A stretch of 64,000 bases of DNA, taken from Galactobacillus timonensis (lineage in GTDB: Bacteria; Bacillota_I; Bacilli_A; Erysipelotrichales; Erysipelotrichaceae). The notes under the pieces are model-generated. The model worked only from the letters and a program-made list of their open reading frames with translations, made no database searches and was not told the DNA's origin. The position numbers and the translations under genes are program-made. Below are positions 1 through 8,312 of the stretch, in pieces (positions within the stretch are counted from its first letter, which is position 1; every line of letters begins with the position of its first letter). The stretch covers positions 702,564-766,563 of the forward strand of contig NZ_LT964739.1 in the NCBI RefSeq assembly GCF_900240265.1, given 5' to 3'.

Positions 1-965
1 GTACGCACCGGGATATCGAGAGAACGGAAGAACTTGACTGAAATATTCCAGAGACGGTCATACCACATGGCAGAATCCTCCGGCTCACAGACGACAACCA
101 TCTCCTGCTTCTCAAACTGATGGACACGATACAGGCCGCGCTCCTCAATGCCATGGGCGCCGACTTCCTTGCGGAAGCAGGGGCTGTAGGATGTCAAAGT
201 ATACGGAAGGTTCTCCTTCTTCAGTGTCTCGCCGATGAAGCGGCCGACCATCGAGTGCTCAGACGTACCGATCAGATACAGATCCTCGCCTTCGATCTTG
301 TACATCATGTTCTGCATTTCCGTGAAGGACATGACACCGTTGACAACGTTGCCATGAATCATGAACGGCGGAACGAAATAGGTGAAGCCTTCATTGATCA
401 TGAAGTCACGGGCATAGCTCAGAATGGAAGAATGAAGGCGGGCAACATCTCCCATCAGGTAGTAGAAGCCGTTGCCTGTCGTCTCACGTGCACTGTCCAG
501 ATCCAGACCATCGAGAGACTCCATGATATCCGTGTGATACGGGATCTCAAAATCCGGAACAACCGGCTCACCGAATTTCTGCAGCTCAACATTCTCACTG
601 TCGTCCTTGCCAATGGGAACAGACGGATCAATGATCTGCGGGATTACGAGCATCCGCTTGCGGATCTCCTCCTGCATATTGTTTTCTTCAACTTCAAGAG
701 TTTCGAGTTCCTTGTCTACGTCCTTAACGCGCTGTTTGCACGATTCCGCATCTTCCTTCTTGCCCTCGCGCATCAGTGCGCCGATCTGCTTGGATACACG
801 GTTGCGCTCTGCACGCAAATCATCGCCGTGCTGTTTGGCGGCGCGGTACTTTTCATCCAGGTCGCGCACCTCATCGACCAGCGGAAGTTTTTCGTCCTGG
901 AACTTCTTCTTGATATTTTCTTTGACGAAGTCCGGATTCTCACGAATAAGCTTAATGTCAATCAT
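1..965 (-). CDS. serS: Seryl-tRNA synthetase, 5' part (gene runs off left edge)
   Basis: Charges tRNA-Ser with serine in the cytoplasm. The reading frame from ATG at 965 starts MIDIKLIRENPDFVKE, the typical N-terminal helix of bacterial SerRS. It continues through the charged coiled-coil arm that clamps tRNA-Ser (residues about 28-100) and enters the class II catalytic core, where the motif 2 region reads FRKE...GLYRVHQFEKQE. About 321 of an expected 420-430 residues are present; motif 3 lies outside the window. A strong Shine-Dalgarno (aaggag, about 970-978) fixes the start. The gene follows a T-box leader with terminator and is therefore expected to be induced when uncharged tRNA-Ser accumulates. 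Identification is secure. Confidence 0.96.
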   Translation of the reverse strand, partial: MIDIKLIRENPDFVKENIKKKFQDEKLPLVDEVRDLDEKYRAAKQHGDDLRAERNRVSKQIGALMREGKKEDAESCKQRVKDVDKELETLEVEENNMQEEIRKRMLVIPQIIDPSVPIGKDDSENVELQKFGEPVVPDFEIPYHTDIMESLDGLDLDSARETTGNGFYYLMGDVARLHSSILSYARDFMINEGFTYFVPPFMIHGNVVNGVMSFTEMQNMMYKIEGEDLYLIGTSEHSMVGRFIGETLKKENLPYTLTSYSPCFRKEVGAHGIEERGLYRVHQFEKQEMVVVCEPEDSAMWYDRLWNISVKFFRSLDIPVR

Positions 966-985
966 CTTTCTTCTCCTTTATAGAA

Positions 986-1208
986 ATAAAAAACATCGTC
1001 TCCATTGCTAGGGACGATGTGATCGCGGTGCCACCCTGATTGAAATTGTTTCACGTGAAACAATTTCCTCTCGACACGGATAACGGGCGCTGCCGGAAAT
1101 GACTGGTTTCTCTCGGGAATGGATTTCTCTGTCCTCTGCAATGGTTCGCATCAACCACCATTTTTCTGCGCCAGAACGTACAGATACTAAGTTCCTTCAA
1201 CGATTTAC
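986..1208 (-). promoter_or_regulatory. T-box riboswitch leader of serS
   Basis: On the minus strand the conserved T-box AGGGTGGCACCGCG is at 1037-1024. An intrinsic terminator follows directly: stem 1013-1020 / 993-1000 with a T-run at 992-986. This is the standard arrangement of a tRNA-sensing transcription-attenuation leader in front of an aminoacyl-tRNA synthetase gene. The serine specificity is taken from the downstream gene; I could not place the Stem I specifier codon. The 5' limit is set by the predicted promoter. The leader contains a 26-bp perfect palindrome including a parS site, just upstream of the T-box. Confidence 0.93.
1047..1062. promoter_or_regulatory. parS centromere site (ParB/Spo0J binding)
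   Basis: The 16-mer TGTTTCACGTGAAACA is a perfect palindrome identical to the Bacillus subtilis parS consensus. It is the core of a longer perfect palindrome (1042-1067). It lies about 16 kb from oriC, where parS sites normally cluster. In this position it would load ParB and then SMC for origin segregation. No parA/parB genes are in the window. In RNA the same sequence would form a stable hairpin inside the serS T-box leader, between Stem I and the antiterminator. Confidence 0.9.
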
Positions 1209-1214
1209 GAACAC

Positions 1215-1243
1215 ATTCTGTCATCGTAAACATGGTTTGTCAA
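1215..1243 (-). promoter_or_regulatory. serS promoter
   Basis: Minus-strand -35 TTGACA (1243-1238), 17-bp spacer, -10 CAGAAT (1220-1215). Transcription would start near 1208 and enter the T-box leader. The -35 shares bases with the -35 of the divergent lipoprotein promoter. Confidence 0.7.
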
Positions 1244-1265
1244 GAAACTGTCCAGGGTATAAAAT
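1237..1265 (+). promoter_or_regulatory. Promoter of lipoprotein gene, apparently leaderless
   Basis: -35 TTGTCA at 1237-1242, 17-bp spacer, -10 TAAAAT at 1260-1265 (5/6 matches). The expected start site (about 1272) is only some 3 nt before the ATG at 1275, and no Shine-Dalgarno is visible, so the transcript may be leaderless. It overlaps the divergent serS -35. Confidence 0.6.
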
Positions 1266-1274
1266 TGTGGAACC

Positions 1275-2216
1275 ATGAAACGATTTCTAGCGTTTTTCCT
1301 CACATGTACGATGCTCGCTGCCTGCGGCACAAAACAAAGCACGCAGCAGAATACGAACAGTTCTACTAACGATTATAACGGTCCCGAAGTATCCGCCGAC
1401 ACCCGTACCGATGAAGAAAAGGAACTGGCGATGATCCAGGATGCCGTCTCTACCTACAATGATAATAAGGTCAGCGAGACCTCGGACTATTACGGAGTTA
1501 CGATTCCGGATCTTCCGCTGGAAGTGGATTCCCTTCCCCAGGTCAATTCGCTGAGTGATCTGACAATTCTGGATACAGACCCGATGATGACCAATTCAGT
1601 ACTGACGGCAGAGATGCCGATCGATTCCGCCTACACCATCATCTTTACGATTTACCATGCGACCGGTGAATCGTTCTGGCTGAATGGAACCGTGGAATTT
1701 CAGCAGAATCTCGATGCAGTCACAGTTGATGATCCGCAGTACGCAGATATACGTAATACATTGTCTTCTCTTCTTTCGCAGCAGAAAACCATTCTGAACT
1801 GGTTCTACGGGCTGAACGTAACCGTCGGCGATACACCGGTCGAAGGTACGGAATACTATCCGGTTGTTTCGGTGGAAGGTCTTTCTTCTCCTTCCATCGC
1901 CGCAATGAAGGAAGCGGCGGAAAAAATATTTACCGCCGACTATCTGAATGCATCATTCTATCCGTCCGCATTTGACGGAGAGGAACCGATGTATCAGGAG
2001 ATCAACGGACAGCTTTGCAAGCGTGAATCCGATATGACAAGCATGCTGGATGGCGAAAGCTACGCAACGGATTATATTGCGACTGTTTCCAACCAGGATG
2101 ATCGCATTCTGATTGATATTCATACCACAATTCTTGACCAGGTACAGCCCACAATACGCCGTATCGTTCTCTTGAATACTGACAGCGGCATCCGCCTTTC
2201 GGCCGCCTACGAATGA
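1275..2216 (+). CDS. Putative lipoprotein of unknown function
   Basis: 313 residues. The N-terminus MKRFLAFFLTCTMLAACGTK is a type II signal peptide with lipobox LAAC (Cys17), so the mature protein should be lipidated and exposed outside the membrane. A Ser/Thr/Asn-rich linker (about 18-45) leads to a soluble domain without a motif I can name. Divergent from serS, not in an operon. I do not recognise the family. The start is fixed by the signal peptide and the closely placed promoter. Confidence 0.85.
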   Translation: MKRFLAFFLTCTMLAACGTKQSTQQNTNSSTNDYNGPEVSADTRTDEEKELAMIQDAVSTYNDNKVSETSDYYGVTIPDLPLEVDSLPQVNSLSDLTILDTDPMMTNSVLTAEMPIDSAYTIIFTIYHATGESFWLNGTVEFQQNLDAVTVDDPQYADIRNTLSSLLSQQKTILNWFYGLNVTVGDTPVEGTEYYPVVSVEGLSSPSIAAMKEAAEKIFTADYLNASFYPSAFDGEEPMYQEINGQLCKRESDMTSMLDGESYATDYIATVSNQDDRILIDIHTTILDQVQPTIRRIVLLNTDSGIRLSAAYE

Positions 2217-2230
2217 TGCCCGCATGCATA

Positions 2231-2252
2231 TTCATGCATGAGAATGCATGAA
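2231..2252 (+). other. Stem-loop after the lipoprotein gene
   Basis: Perfect 9-bp inverted repeat (ttcatgcat / atgcatgaa) with a GAGA loop, 14 nt after the lipoprotein stop. No T-run follows, so it is a poor intrinsic terminator; it may stabilise the 3' end or bind a protein. Confidence 0.5.
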
Positions 2253-2312
2253 TAGATGAAGAATGTAGATGAAATGTACAACATTCTTGTTGAAAAATCT
2301 GGTTTCACATGC

Positions 2313-2340
2313 TTGAAATGTGAGATTTATGTGTTAGTAT
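2313..2340 (+). promoter_or_regulatory. Promoter of the small RHH-like gene
   Basis: -35 TTGAAA (2313-2318), 16-bp spacer, -10 TAGTAT (2335-2340). It precedes a strong Shine-Dalgarno (aaaggagcc) and the ATG at 2378. Confidence 0.5.
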
Positions 2341-2377
2341 CCGCTTTGGAGGAGCCACCCGGGAAAGGAGCCAGAAA

Positions 2378-2668
2378 ATGGCAAAGAAATCCGAAGAGGT
2401 TTACAAGAAGAAGCTTGACTACAACAACAATTACAATCGTCTGAATTACCGCTCCTTCTCCATCCGCTACAACGTCACCTCAGAAAAGAGAATCATCAGT
2501 TGGCTCGAAAAGAAACCCAGTCTGAAGGTTTATCTGACTGAGCTGATTGCGGAAGATATGGAGAAGCACGGCCGCTCTGCTGCCAAGACTCCGGCAAAGA
2601 AAAAGGAAAAAGCGGAAGAGCCGTCAAAAAAAACTGCAGGAAAGAAGACTGCAGCCAAGCACAAATAA
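2378..2668 (+). CDS. Small basic protein, ribbon-helix-helix-like core with Lys/Ala tail
   Basis: 96 residues. The central part (about 22-62, YRSFSIRYNVTSEKRIISWL...LTELIAEDME) has the strand-helix-helix pattern of short Arc/MetJ-type DNA-binding proteins. The last 30 residues are almost only Lys, Ala, Glu, Thr and Pro (AAKTPAKKKEKAEEPSKKT), like histone H1-type DNA-binding tails. Clear SD 6 nt before ATG. It has its own promoter and a strong terminator, so it is monocistronic, directly upstream of the TerB/ATPase/helicase cassette. A DNA-binding role is inferred from fold pattern and charge only. Confidence 0.75.
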   Translation: MAKKSEEVYKKKLDYNNNYNRLNYRSFSIRYNVTSEKRIISWLEKKPSLKVYLTELIAEDMEKHGRSAAKTPAKKKEKAEEPSKKTAGKKTAAKHK

Positions 2669-2694
2669 ACAATTAAAATTCATTCGCTTCCTAC

Positions 2695-2730
2695 GCTGCA
2701 GCAGCCAGTGGCCCTGCTGCAGCTTTTTTA
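2695..2730 (+). terminator. Intrinsic terminator of the RHH-like gene
   Basis: 10-bp stem gctgcagcag (2695-2704) / ctgctgcagc (2714-2723), 9-nt loop, then seven T (2724-2730). Confidence 0.9.
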
Positions 2731-2751
2731 ATGCGAATGAGGAGGAATAAA

Positions 2752-2763
2752 ATGTATTCGTAA
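2752..2763 (+). other. Three-codon minigene (Met-Tyr-Ser-stop) with strong SD
   Basis: ATG TAT TCG TAA at 2752-2763, placed 6 nt after an ideal AGGAGG (2740-2745). It lies between the terminator and the real start at 2811. It could be a translated leader minigene or a decayed start site; coding value is not demonstrated. Confidence 0.35.
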
Positions 2764-2810
2764 TATCTTCTATACTTTACGGGAGTATTGTTTCATCAGG
2801 AGAAGGAAAC

Positions 2811-4658
2811 GTGGAACTGTCGCAGCTTATTACATACGCAAAAGACAAATATCAGATCAAGCCACAGTACAGGTTGAAGGACTTTCCCGGCTTTCCCGTT
2901 CTCTGTCATCCGGGGACAAAAAAAGATATCGCCTTTCTGATGCAGCAGTATGACAGCGAAACCGGAGAGTTCATTGAATGCTGCGATCTCAAGTGCAGTC
3001 CGAACGATAACATACCGCGAAATGTGTCGTGGATTTCCCGCCCCTTCCACAAGAAAGGCCCCAACTGGATCGGCATATCCTTCACCCAAGACACGGACGC
3101 TGATGCCGTATTCCATCTTTTTGATCAGGCCGTTCAGATGGAAAATCAGTCCGGCTGTACCATTGTTCTGGATGAAATATCAAATGCAGCAGACAAAAGT
3201 TATCATGATACGCCGCTGCCGTTTTCCGACAGTTCCTACCGTCCCGCAAAAGAAGTCATGCCGGACAGACTTCGCAGATTGATCCGGATGTTTTCCTACT
3301 TCCGCCATTCTCCTAACATACGTGCAAAGGAATTCTATGAACAGGCAAAGTTCATGGAAAACTACACGGATGACGTACCATGGACGGGCAGCTTCTTCAC
3401 CTATTTTCCTACCTATCAGGATCTGACAACCACGCAGCTGCGCGGATATTTTTCCTGGCGCACCAGAGTAAGAAACGGTGAGTATACGCCGATCTCTTCT
3501 TCTGCAGCCCATATTTATATTTACGAACTGCTCAACGGCATCGGAACCAGCTCTGCGGAAGATGCGCTGCAGAAGATGAAGGATTTTGAGTCCGGCTTTA
3601 TTGACTCCGGCATCGGCGACGAAAACCTACGTCCCGGCCTGGATGAATGGATGGTGAGCTTTGCCATTCTGCACGCTCTTCCCTCAGATCTGATCAAGGA
3701 TCACATTGATAAAAAAATGATGCAGAAAGATGAAGCCCTTGCCGCACTGCGCAGCCCCGCGGAATCGAGAGATGAACAGATCTTCTCTGCATTGTGTTTG
3801 CTCGCTCCAGGGGCACTGTCCAACTCAGCCGTCGTATCCATGGACAGAACCCGCGCCGTCCACCTCTTCAGTGAAGCATGGCGTTCCGCGTCACATTACA
3901 TCCATAATGGTATGGATCTTTTTACGCTGTGCTTTGGAAAGCCGATTGAGTGGCGGTGGCTGCCCCTCAATAACACAGTCTATTATCGTCCGGATTCATA
4001 TCCTGACGCTGACTATATCCTGGATCCAGTCCGTTCCTATTATTGCCGTCACAACGTATGGAAAACCAGGTCTTACGATTCTCTGTATTTTGACAAAGAT
4101 TTATTCAATGGCTTTCTTCATGAAACAGACCGCCTGCTGCGAAAATATCTGAAGACCGGAAGAAAACTGAAACAGCGAACGAGCGAAGAATGGGCAGATC
4201 CTTATGTCAACGCCGTCATTGAAGCAGACAGAAAAGCGGTTCTTGAAGCATCACGTCCAAAGATCAGCATCGACCTTTCCGAACTGGACCAGATCCGCAG
4301 CGACTCTCTGATTACGCGTAACAGCCTGCTTACCGAAGAGGATCTGCAGGAATTGAATGAAACACAGGTGGAAACAGTTCCAGAACCGGAAACGAAAAAT
4401 ACAGATGAAGCACAGAATACTGCGGCTGTACCATTAAATGCAGTCGAAGCCAAAATCCTGCGAAAGCTGTTACGTTACGAAGATCCTTCATCGCTGATAC
4501 GGAAGAATCACCTCACTCCTGCTCTGACTGCAGACAAGATCAATGAAGCCATGTTTGATGAAATCGGTGATACCATTCTTGCCTGCGAAGATGATCAGTT
4601 ATCCATCGTTGAAGATTACCGGGAGGATCTTGCCCGACTGCTTGGAGGCACACAATGA
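2811..4658 (+). CDS. TerB_N / TerB_C domain protein (first gene of BREX-like cassette)
   Basis: 615 residues, GTG start preceded by aggagaagg. Residues about 140-300 match the TerB_N signature: FYEQAKFMENY, PTYQDLTTTQLRGYFSWRT, then IYIYELLNG. The C-terminal 75 residues (AKILRKLLRY...ILACEDD...EDLARLL) match TerB_C. TerB-type domains belong to tellurite/stress and phage-response systems; their biochemical role is unclear. The 3' end overlaps the ATPase gene by 4 nt (ATGA), so translation is coupled. It probably works as partner or scaffold for the ATPase and helicase that follow. No TerC/TerD/TerY genes are nearby, so this is not the classical tellurite operon. Confidence 0.85.
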   Translation: MELSQLITYAKDKYQIKPQYRLKDFPGFPVLCHPGTKKDIAFLMQQYDSETGEFIECCDLKCSPNDNIPRNVSWISRPFHKKGPNWIGISFTQDTDADAVFHLFDQAVQMENQSGCTIVLDEISNAADKSYHDTPLPFSDSSYRPAKEVMPDRLRRLIRMFSYFRHSPNIRAKEFYEQAKFMENYTDDVPWTGSFFTYFPTYQDLTTTQLRGYFSWRTRVRNGEYTPISSSAAHIYIYELLNGIGTSSAEDALQKMKDFESGFIDSGIGDENLRPGLDEWMVSFAILHALPSDLIKDHIDKKMMQKDEALAALRSPAESRDEQIFSALCLLAPGALSNSAVVSMDRTRAVHLFSEAWRSASHYIHNGMDLFTLCFGKPIEWRWLPLNNTVYYRPDSYPDADYILDPVRSYYCRHNVWKTRSYDSLYFDKDLFNGFLHETDRLLRKYLKTGRKLKQRTSEEWADPYVNAVIEADRKAVLEASRPKISIDLSELDQIRSDSLITRNSLLTEEDLQELNETQVETVPEPETKNTDEAQNTAAVPLNAVEAKILRKLLRYEDPSSLIRKNHLTPALTADKINEAMFDEIGDTILACEDDQLSIVEDYREDLARLLGGTQ

Positions 4659-5983
4659 ACAACAATAAGAAAGTACCGAAACGCATTTCACAGACCGTTC
4701 TGAATTCACTGAAAGGCGGCGTCGTTCCGCGCATCGGTCTGCCGTATATTACCGTCGGCCGTAAAAATGAGATCGCAGCACTGCTTCATGATGTCGACAT
4801 TATTTCGGAAGGCGGCGCATCGTTCCGTTTCATCGTTGGACGCTATGGAAGCGGAAAGAGTTTCCTGCTGCAGACGATCCGCAACTATGCCATGGACCGC
4901 GGCTTTGTCGTCGCTGACGGGGATCTTTCGCCAGAGCGCCGCCTGCAGGGTACGCGCGGCCAGGGGCTTGCGACCTACCGTGAACTGATCTCCAACCTCT
5001 CAACAAAAACAAAGCCAGAAGGAGGTGCACTGACACTCCTGCTTGATCGCTGGATCAGCAGTGTACAGAATGAAGCCGTACAGGAAACCGGACTGCTGCC
5101 AGGTGATCCTGCCCTGACCACCGCAACGGACAGGAAGATCTACGCCGTCACGTCTTCACTCAGCGAGCTGGTGCACGGCTTTGAATTTGCCCGCCTGCTT
5201 TCCACCTACTACCATGCGACCATGGAAGGCGACGATGCCCTCAAGGCAAAGGTTGTCCGCTGGTTCCGTGGCGAATACAGTCTCAAAAGTGAAGCCAGGC
5301 AGGAACTCGGCGTCAATATCATCATTACCGACGAAGACTGGTACGACTATCTGAAGATCTTCGCATCCTTCTTCCGCATGGCCGGATATGCAGGCATGTT
5401 AATCATGATTGATGAACTCGTCAACATCTACAAGATTCCCAATGCCATCACCCGCCAGTACAACTATGAAAAGATCCTTACCATGTATAACGACACGCTG
5501 CAGGGCAAAGCACATTATCTCGGCATCCTCATGGGCGCAACTCCACAGGCCCTCGAAGACAGGCGCCGCGGCATCTACAGCTACGAAGCATTGCGTTCAA
5601 GACTTGCCGAAGGCCGCTTCTCAAGGCCGGGTGCACGCGATCTGCTCGCCCCTGTCATCCGTCTGGAGCCGCTAACGGCGGAAGAGATGCTCGTCCTGTG
5701 TGAAAAGCTGGCAGACATGCACGCAGGTCTTTACAGCTATGAACGGAAGATCACAACGGATGATCTCGCCGGCTTCATCAAGATTGAATACGGACGCATC
5801 GGTGCCGATCAGAACATCACGCCCCGCGAAGTGATCCGCGACTTCATTGAGCTTCTTGACCTTCTGTATCAAAATCCTGACATGACCCTCGCACAGCTGC
5901 TGCAGTCGGATGAATTTACCTACACAAAATCTGAAGCAGTTTCTGATGAGGCGGATCAGGGTTATACGGAGTTCACAGTATGA
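4655..5983 (+). CDS. BREX-type ATP-binding protein (BrxD-like, DUF2791)
   Basis: 442-residue P-loop ATPase. Walker A GRYGSGKS at residues 62-69; Walker B LIMIDELVN with D253/E254. The surrounding VGRKNEI...FIVGRYGSGKSFLLQ and the later PREVIRDFIELLD are typical of the BREX_ATP_BIND (DUF2791) family, to which BrxD belongs. Overlaps by 4 nt both the upstream TerB gene and the downstream helicase, a tightly coupled operon. In type 2 BREX, brxD is paired with brxHI, as here, but pglZ, pglX and pglY are absent. Family assignment is secure; function in this context is inferred. Confidence 0.88.
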   Translation: MNNNKKVPKRISQTVLNSLKGGVVPRIGLPYITVGRKNEIAALLHDVDIISEGGASFRFIVGRYGSGKSFLLQTIRNYAMDRGFVVADGDLSPERRLQGTRGQGLATYRELISNLSTKTKPEGGALTLLLDRWISSVQNEAVQETGLLPGDPALTTATDRKIYAVTSSLSELVHGFEFARLLSTYYHATMEGDDALKAKVVRWFRGEYSLKSEARQELGVNIIITDEDWYDYLKIFASFFRMAGYAGMLIMIDELVNIYKIPNAITRQYNYEKILTMYNDTLQGKAHYLGILMGATPQALEDRRRGIYSYEALRSRLAEGRFSRPGARDLLAPVIRLEPLTAEEMLVLCEKLADMHAGLYSYERKITTDDLAGFIKIEYGRIGADQNITPREVIRDFIELLDLLYQNPDMTLAQLLQSDEFTYTKSEAVSDEADQGYTEFTV

Positions 5984-8217
5984 ACGTATTTGATCGTTAT
6001 GCCCCGTTTATTCAGGACTACATCTACCGCTCAGGGTGGAAGAGTCTTCGTGCCGTGCAGAATGCGGCAGGCGAAGCCATCTTCAATACCGATGACAATG
6101 TTCTGCTTACTGCTTCAACTGCCTCCGGAAAGACGGAAGCCGCTTTCTTTCCGATCCTGACTCTGCTGGATGAAAATCCCTCAAGTACCGTCGGCGTCCT
6201 TTATATCGCTCCCTTGAAGGCATTGATTAATGATCAGTTCGGCCGTCTCAATGAGCTTTGCATGGATGAAGGGATTGCCGTCACACGCTGGCACGGGGAT
6301 GCCTCTCAGACACAGAAGCGCAGACTGCTGAAAAAGCCTTCCGGCATTCTTCAGATCACGCCCGAATCATTGGAATCACTTCTCATCAACAAGCATATGG
6401 AGATTCCGTCCCTGTTTGGCGATCTTCGCTTCATTGTGATTGACGAGATCCATTCCCTGCTGCGCGGTGACAGAGGTCTGCAGACGTTCTGTCTCATTGA
6501 ACGTCTCTGCCGGATTGCGGGCTGTGATCCGCGAAGAATCGGCCTTTCCGCAACCATCGGAAATCCGGAAGATGCCGGCAGATTTCTGTCGGCCGGCAGT
6601 CAAAGAAAAACGATCATTCCAAAGTTTGAAGGCGGAAAGGAAGTATGGCGGCTTTCCATGGAACACTTCTATAACAGTGCACCGCAGGCCGATGAAGGAA
6701 AGACACTATCACAGAAGACGCCGCCGATGGAAGAAGTCAGCGACCCGGCACCGAAAAATGCCGATCCCGGCATTGGCTATATCTTTGAACACACCATGGG
6801 AAGAAAATGTCTCATCTTCACCAATTCCCGCGAAGAGTGTGAATCCGTCTGTCAGAGTCTTCGCCAGTACTGTGAAGCCAATCATGAACCGGACCGCTTC
6901 CTGATCCACCATGGCAACCTTTCCGCATCCTATCGGGAAAGCGCCGAAGAAGAGATGAAGGATGATGACTCACAGATGAGTGTCTGCGCCACGGCGACAC
7001 TGGAGCTTGGCATTGATATCGGAAAGCTCGAGCGTGCCTTTCAGATTGATGCGCCGTTTACTGTCTCCGGCTTTCTGCAGCGGATGGGACGGACCGGAAG
7101 ACGCGGACAGCCTTCCGAAATGTGGTTCGTCATGCGCGAAGATCATATGGAGGCCCGCGCCCTGTTGCCTGCAAGCATACCATGGTATCTCATCCAGGGC
7201 ATCGCGCTGGTGCAGCTGTATATAGAAGAGCGCTTCGTGGAGCCGCCGCGCATGGATCGTCTCCCCTACAGTCTTCTCTACCATCAGACGATGAGTACTC
7301 TGGCTTCCCAGGGCGAGATGACGCCTGCCGAGCTTGCGTCACGGGTACTGACGCTGAGCTGTTTCAGTAAGATTACGCAGGATGATTACCGGCTGCTGTT
7401 AAGGCATCTAATTGAGATCGACCATATCAACCGCACGGAAAACGGTGGACTGATTGTCGGTCTGGCCGGTGAGCGGGTTGTAAACAATTACAAATTCTAC
7501 GCCGTGTTTCAGCAAAACGTAGAATATACGGTCCGCTCCGGTTCCGAGCAGCTTGGCACCATTGTCAAACCCGCCCCTGTCGGGGACAAAATTGCGATTG
7601 CCGGCCGCGTGTGGGTCGTGGAGGAAGTTGATCATAAGCGCCGTGAAGTGTACTGTACGCTTGTCAAGGGCAATATTCCAGCATACTTCGGTGATGTGGC
7701 CGGCGATATTCATACACGCATTCTGGAACGCATGTATGGCGTACTGAGCGAAGATAAGGAATATCCCTACCTGATGCCCCATGCCGTCTGCCGACTGGCG
7801 GATGCGCGGGAAACATTTAGAAAATCACTGATGTCCCAGCGTCCCCTGGTACCGCTTGGCGGAAAGATGTGGGTACTGTTCCCGTGGCTTGGCAGCTATG
7901 CCTTCCTGGCACTGGAACGGTTTCTGAAGCTGCGCTGCGGCGAGAGGCTTGGTCTCAAGGGGCTGCAGTCGTCTCGTCCCTACTATATGCAGTTCACCAT
8001 GCAGGTAAGTGAAGCAGAGTTCTATCAGATCGTCTGTGAAGAGGCTGCGAAGGACTTTGATGCACTTGAACTTGTCTATCCAAACGAAGTTCCGGTATTT
8101 GAGAAGTACGATGAATATGTTCCTGAAGAACTCGTGCGCAAAGGCTTTGCCCATGGCGTACTGGATATGAACGGTATGAAGAAGCGTGTTCTTTCCTGGA
8201 AGAAGTATACAGAATGA
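5980..8217 (+). CDS. DEAD/DEAH helicase, Lhr-/BrxHI-like
   Basis: 745 residues, superfamily II helicase. Motif I ASTASGKT (45-52), motif II DEIH (155-158), motif III SAT (190-192) and motif VI QRMGRTGRRG (about 367-376) are all present, so it should be an active ATP-dependent translocase. The Lhr-like layout continues with a winged-helix and a C-terminal region, but the protein is about half the length of full Lhr, as in BREX-associated BrxHI. Starts inside the ATPase gene (ATGA). Together the three genes look like a DNA-processing or phage-defence module. It is transcribed rightward, against the replication direction of this arm and opposite to the flanking serS and gyr genes. Confidence 0.9.
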   Translation: MNVFDRYAPFIQDYIYRSGWKSLRAVQNAAGEAIFNTDDNVLLTASTASGKTEAAFFPILTLLDENPSSTVGVLYIAPLKALINDQFGRLNELCMDEGIAVTRWHGDASQTQKRRLLKKPSGILQITPESLESLLINKHMEIPSLFGDLRFIVIDEIHSLLRGDRGLQTFCLIERLCRIAGCDPRRIGLSATIGNPEDAGRFLSAGSQRKTIIPKFEGGKEVWRLSMEHFYNSAPQADEGKTLSQKTPPMEEVSDPAPKNADPGIGYIFEHTMGRKCLIFTNSREECESVCQSLRQYCEANHEPDRFLIHHGNLSASYRESAEEEMKDDDSQMSVCATATLELGIDIGKLERAFQIDAPFTVSGFLQRMGRTGRRGQPSEMWFVMREDHMEARALLPASIPWYLIQGIALVQLYIEERFVEPPRMDRLPYSLLYHQTMSTLASQGEMTPAELASRVLTLSCFSKITQDDYRLLLRHLIEIDHINRTENGGLIVGLAGERVVNNYKFYAVFQQNVEYTVRSGSEQLGTIVKPAPVGDKIAIAGRVWVVEEVDHKRREVYCTLVKGNIPAYFGDVAGDIHTRILERMYGVLSEDKEYPYLMPHAVCRLADARETFRKSLMSQRPLVPLGGKMWVLFPWLGSYAFLALERFLKLRCGERLGLKGLQSSRPYYMQFTMQVSEAEFYQIVCEEAAKDFDALELVYPNEVPVFEKYDEYVPEELVRKGFAHGVLDMNGMKKRVLSWKKYTE

Positions 8218-8241
8218 AAAATAAGAATTGATAACTGTAAA

Positions 8242-8279
8242 GAAGGCACTGCAGGATTCATGATCCGACAGTGCCTTTC
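8242..8279. terminator. Shared terminator between helicase and gyrA
   Basis: Inverted repeat gaaggcactg (8242-8251) / cagtgccttt (8269-8278) between two convergent genes. Both strands have only short T-rich tails, so it may act weakly in both directions. Confidence 0.6.
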
Positions 8280-8312
8280 CTGTTATGGAGATTTCTATTC
8301 TGTAATGAAGAA

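Noticed and set aside
2811..4658. Classical tellurite-resistance operon
   Set aside because: Only TerB_N/TerB_C domains are present; terC, terD, terZ and related genes are absent.
2811..8217. Complete BREX system
   Set aside because: pglZ, pglX methylase, brxC/pglY and brxA/B are not in the cassette or elsewhere in the window.
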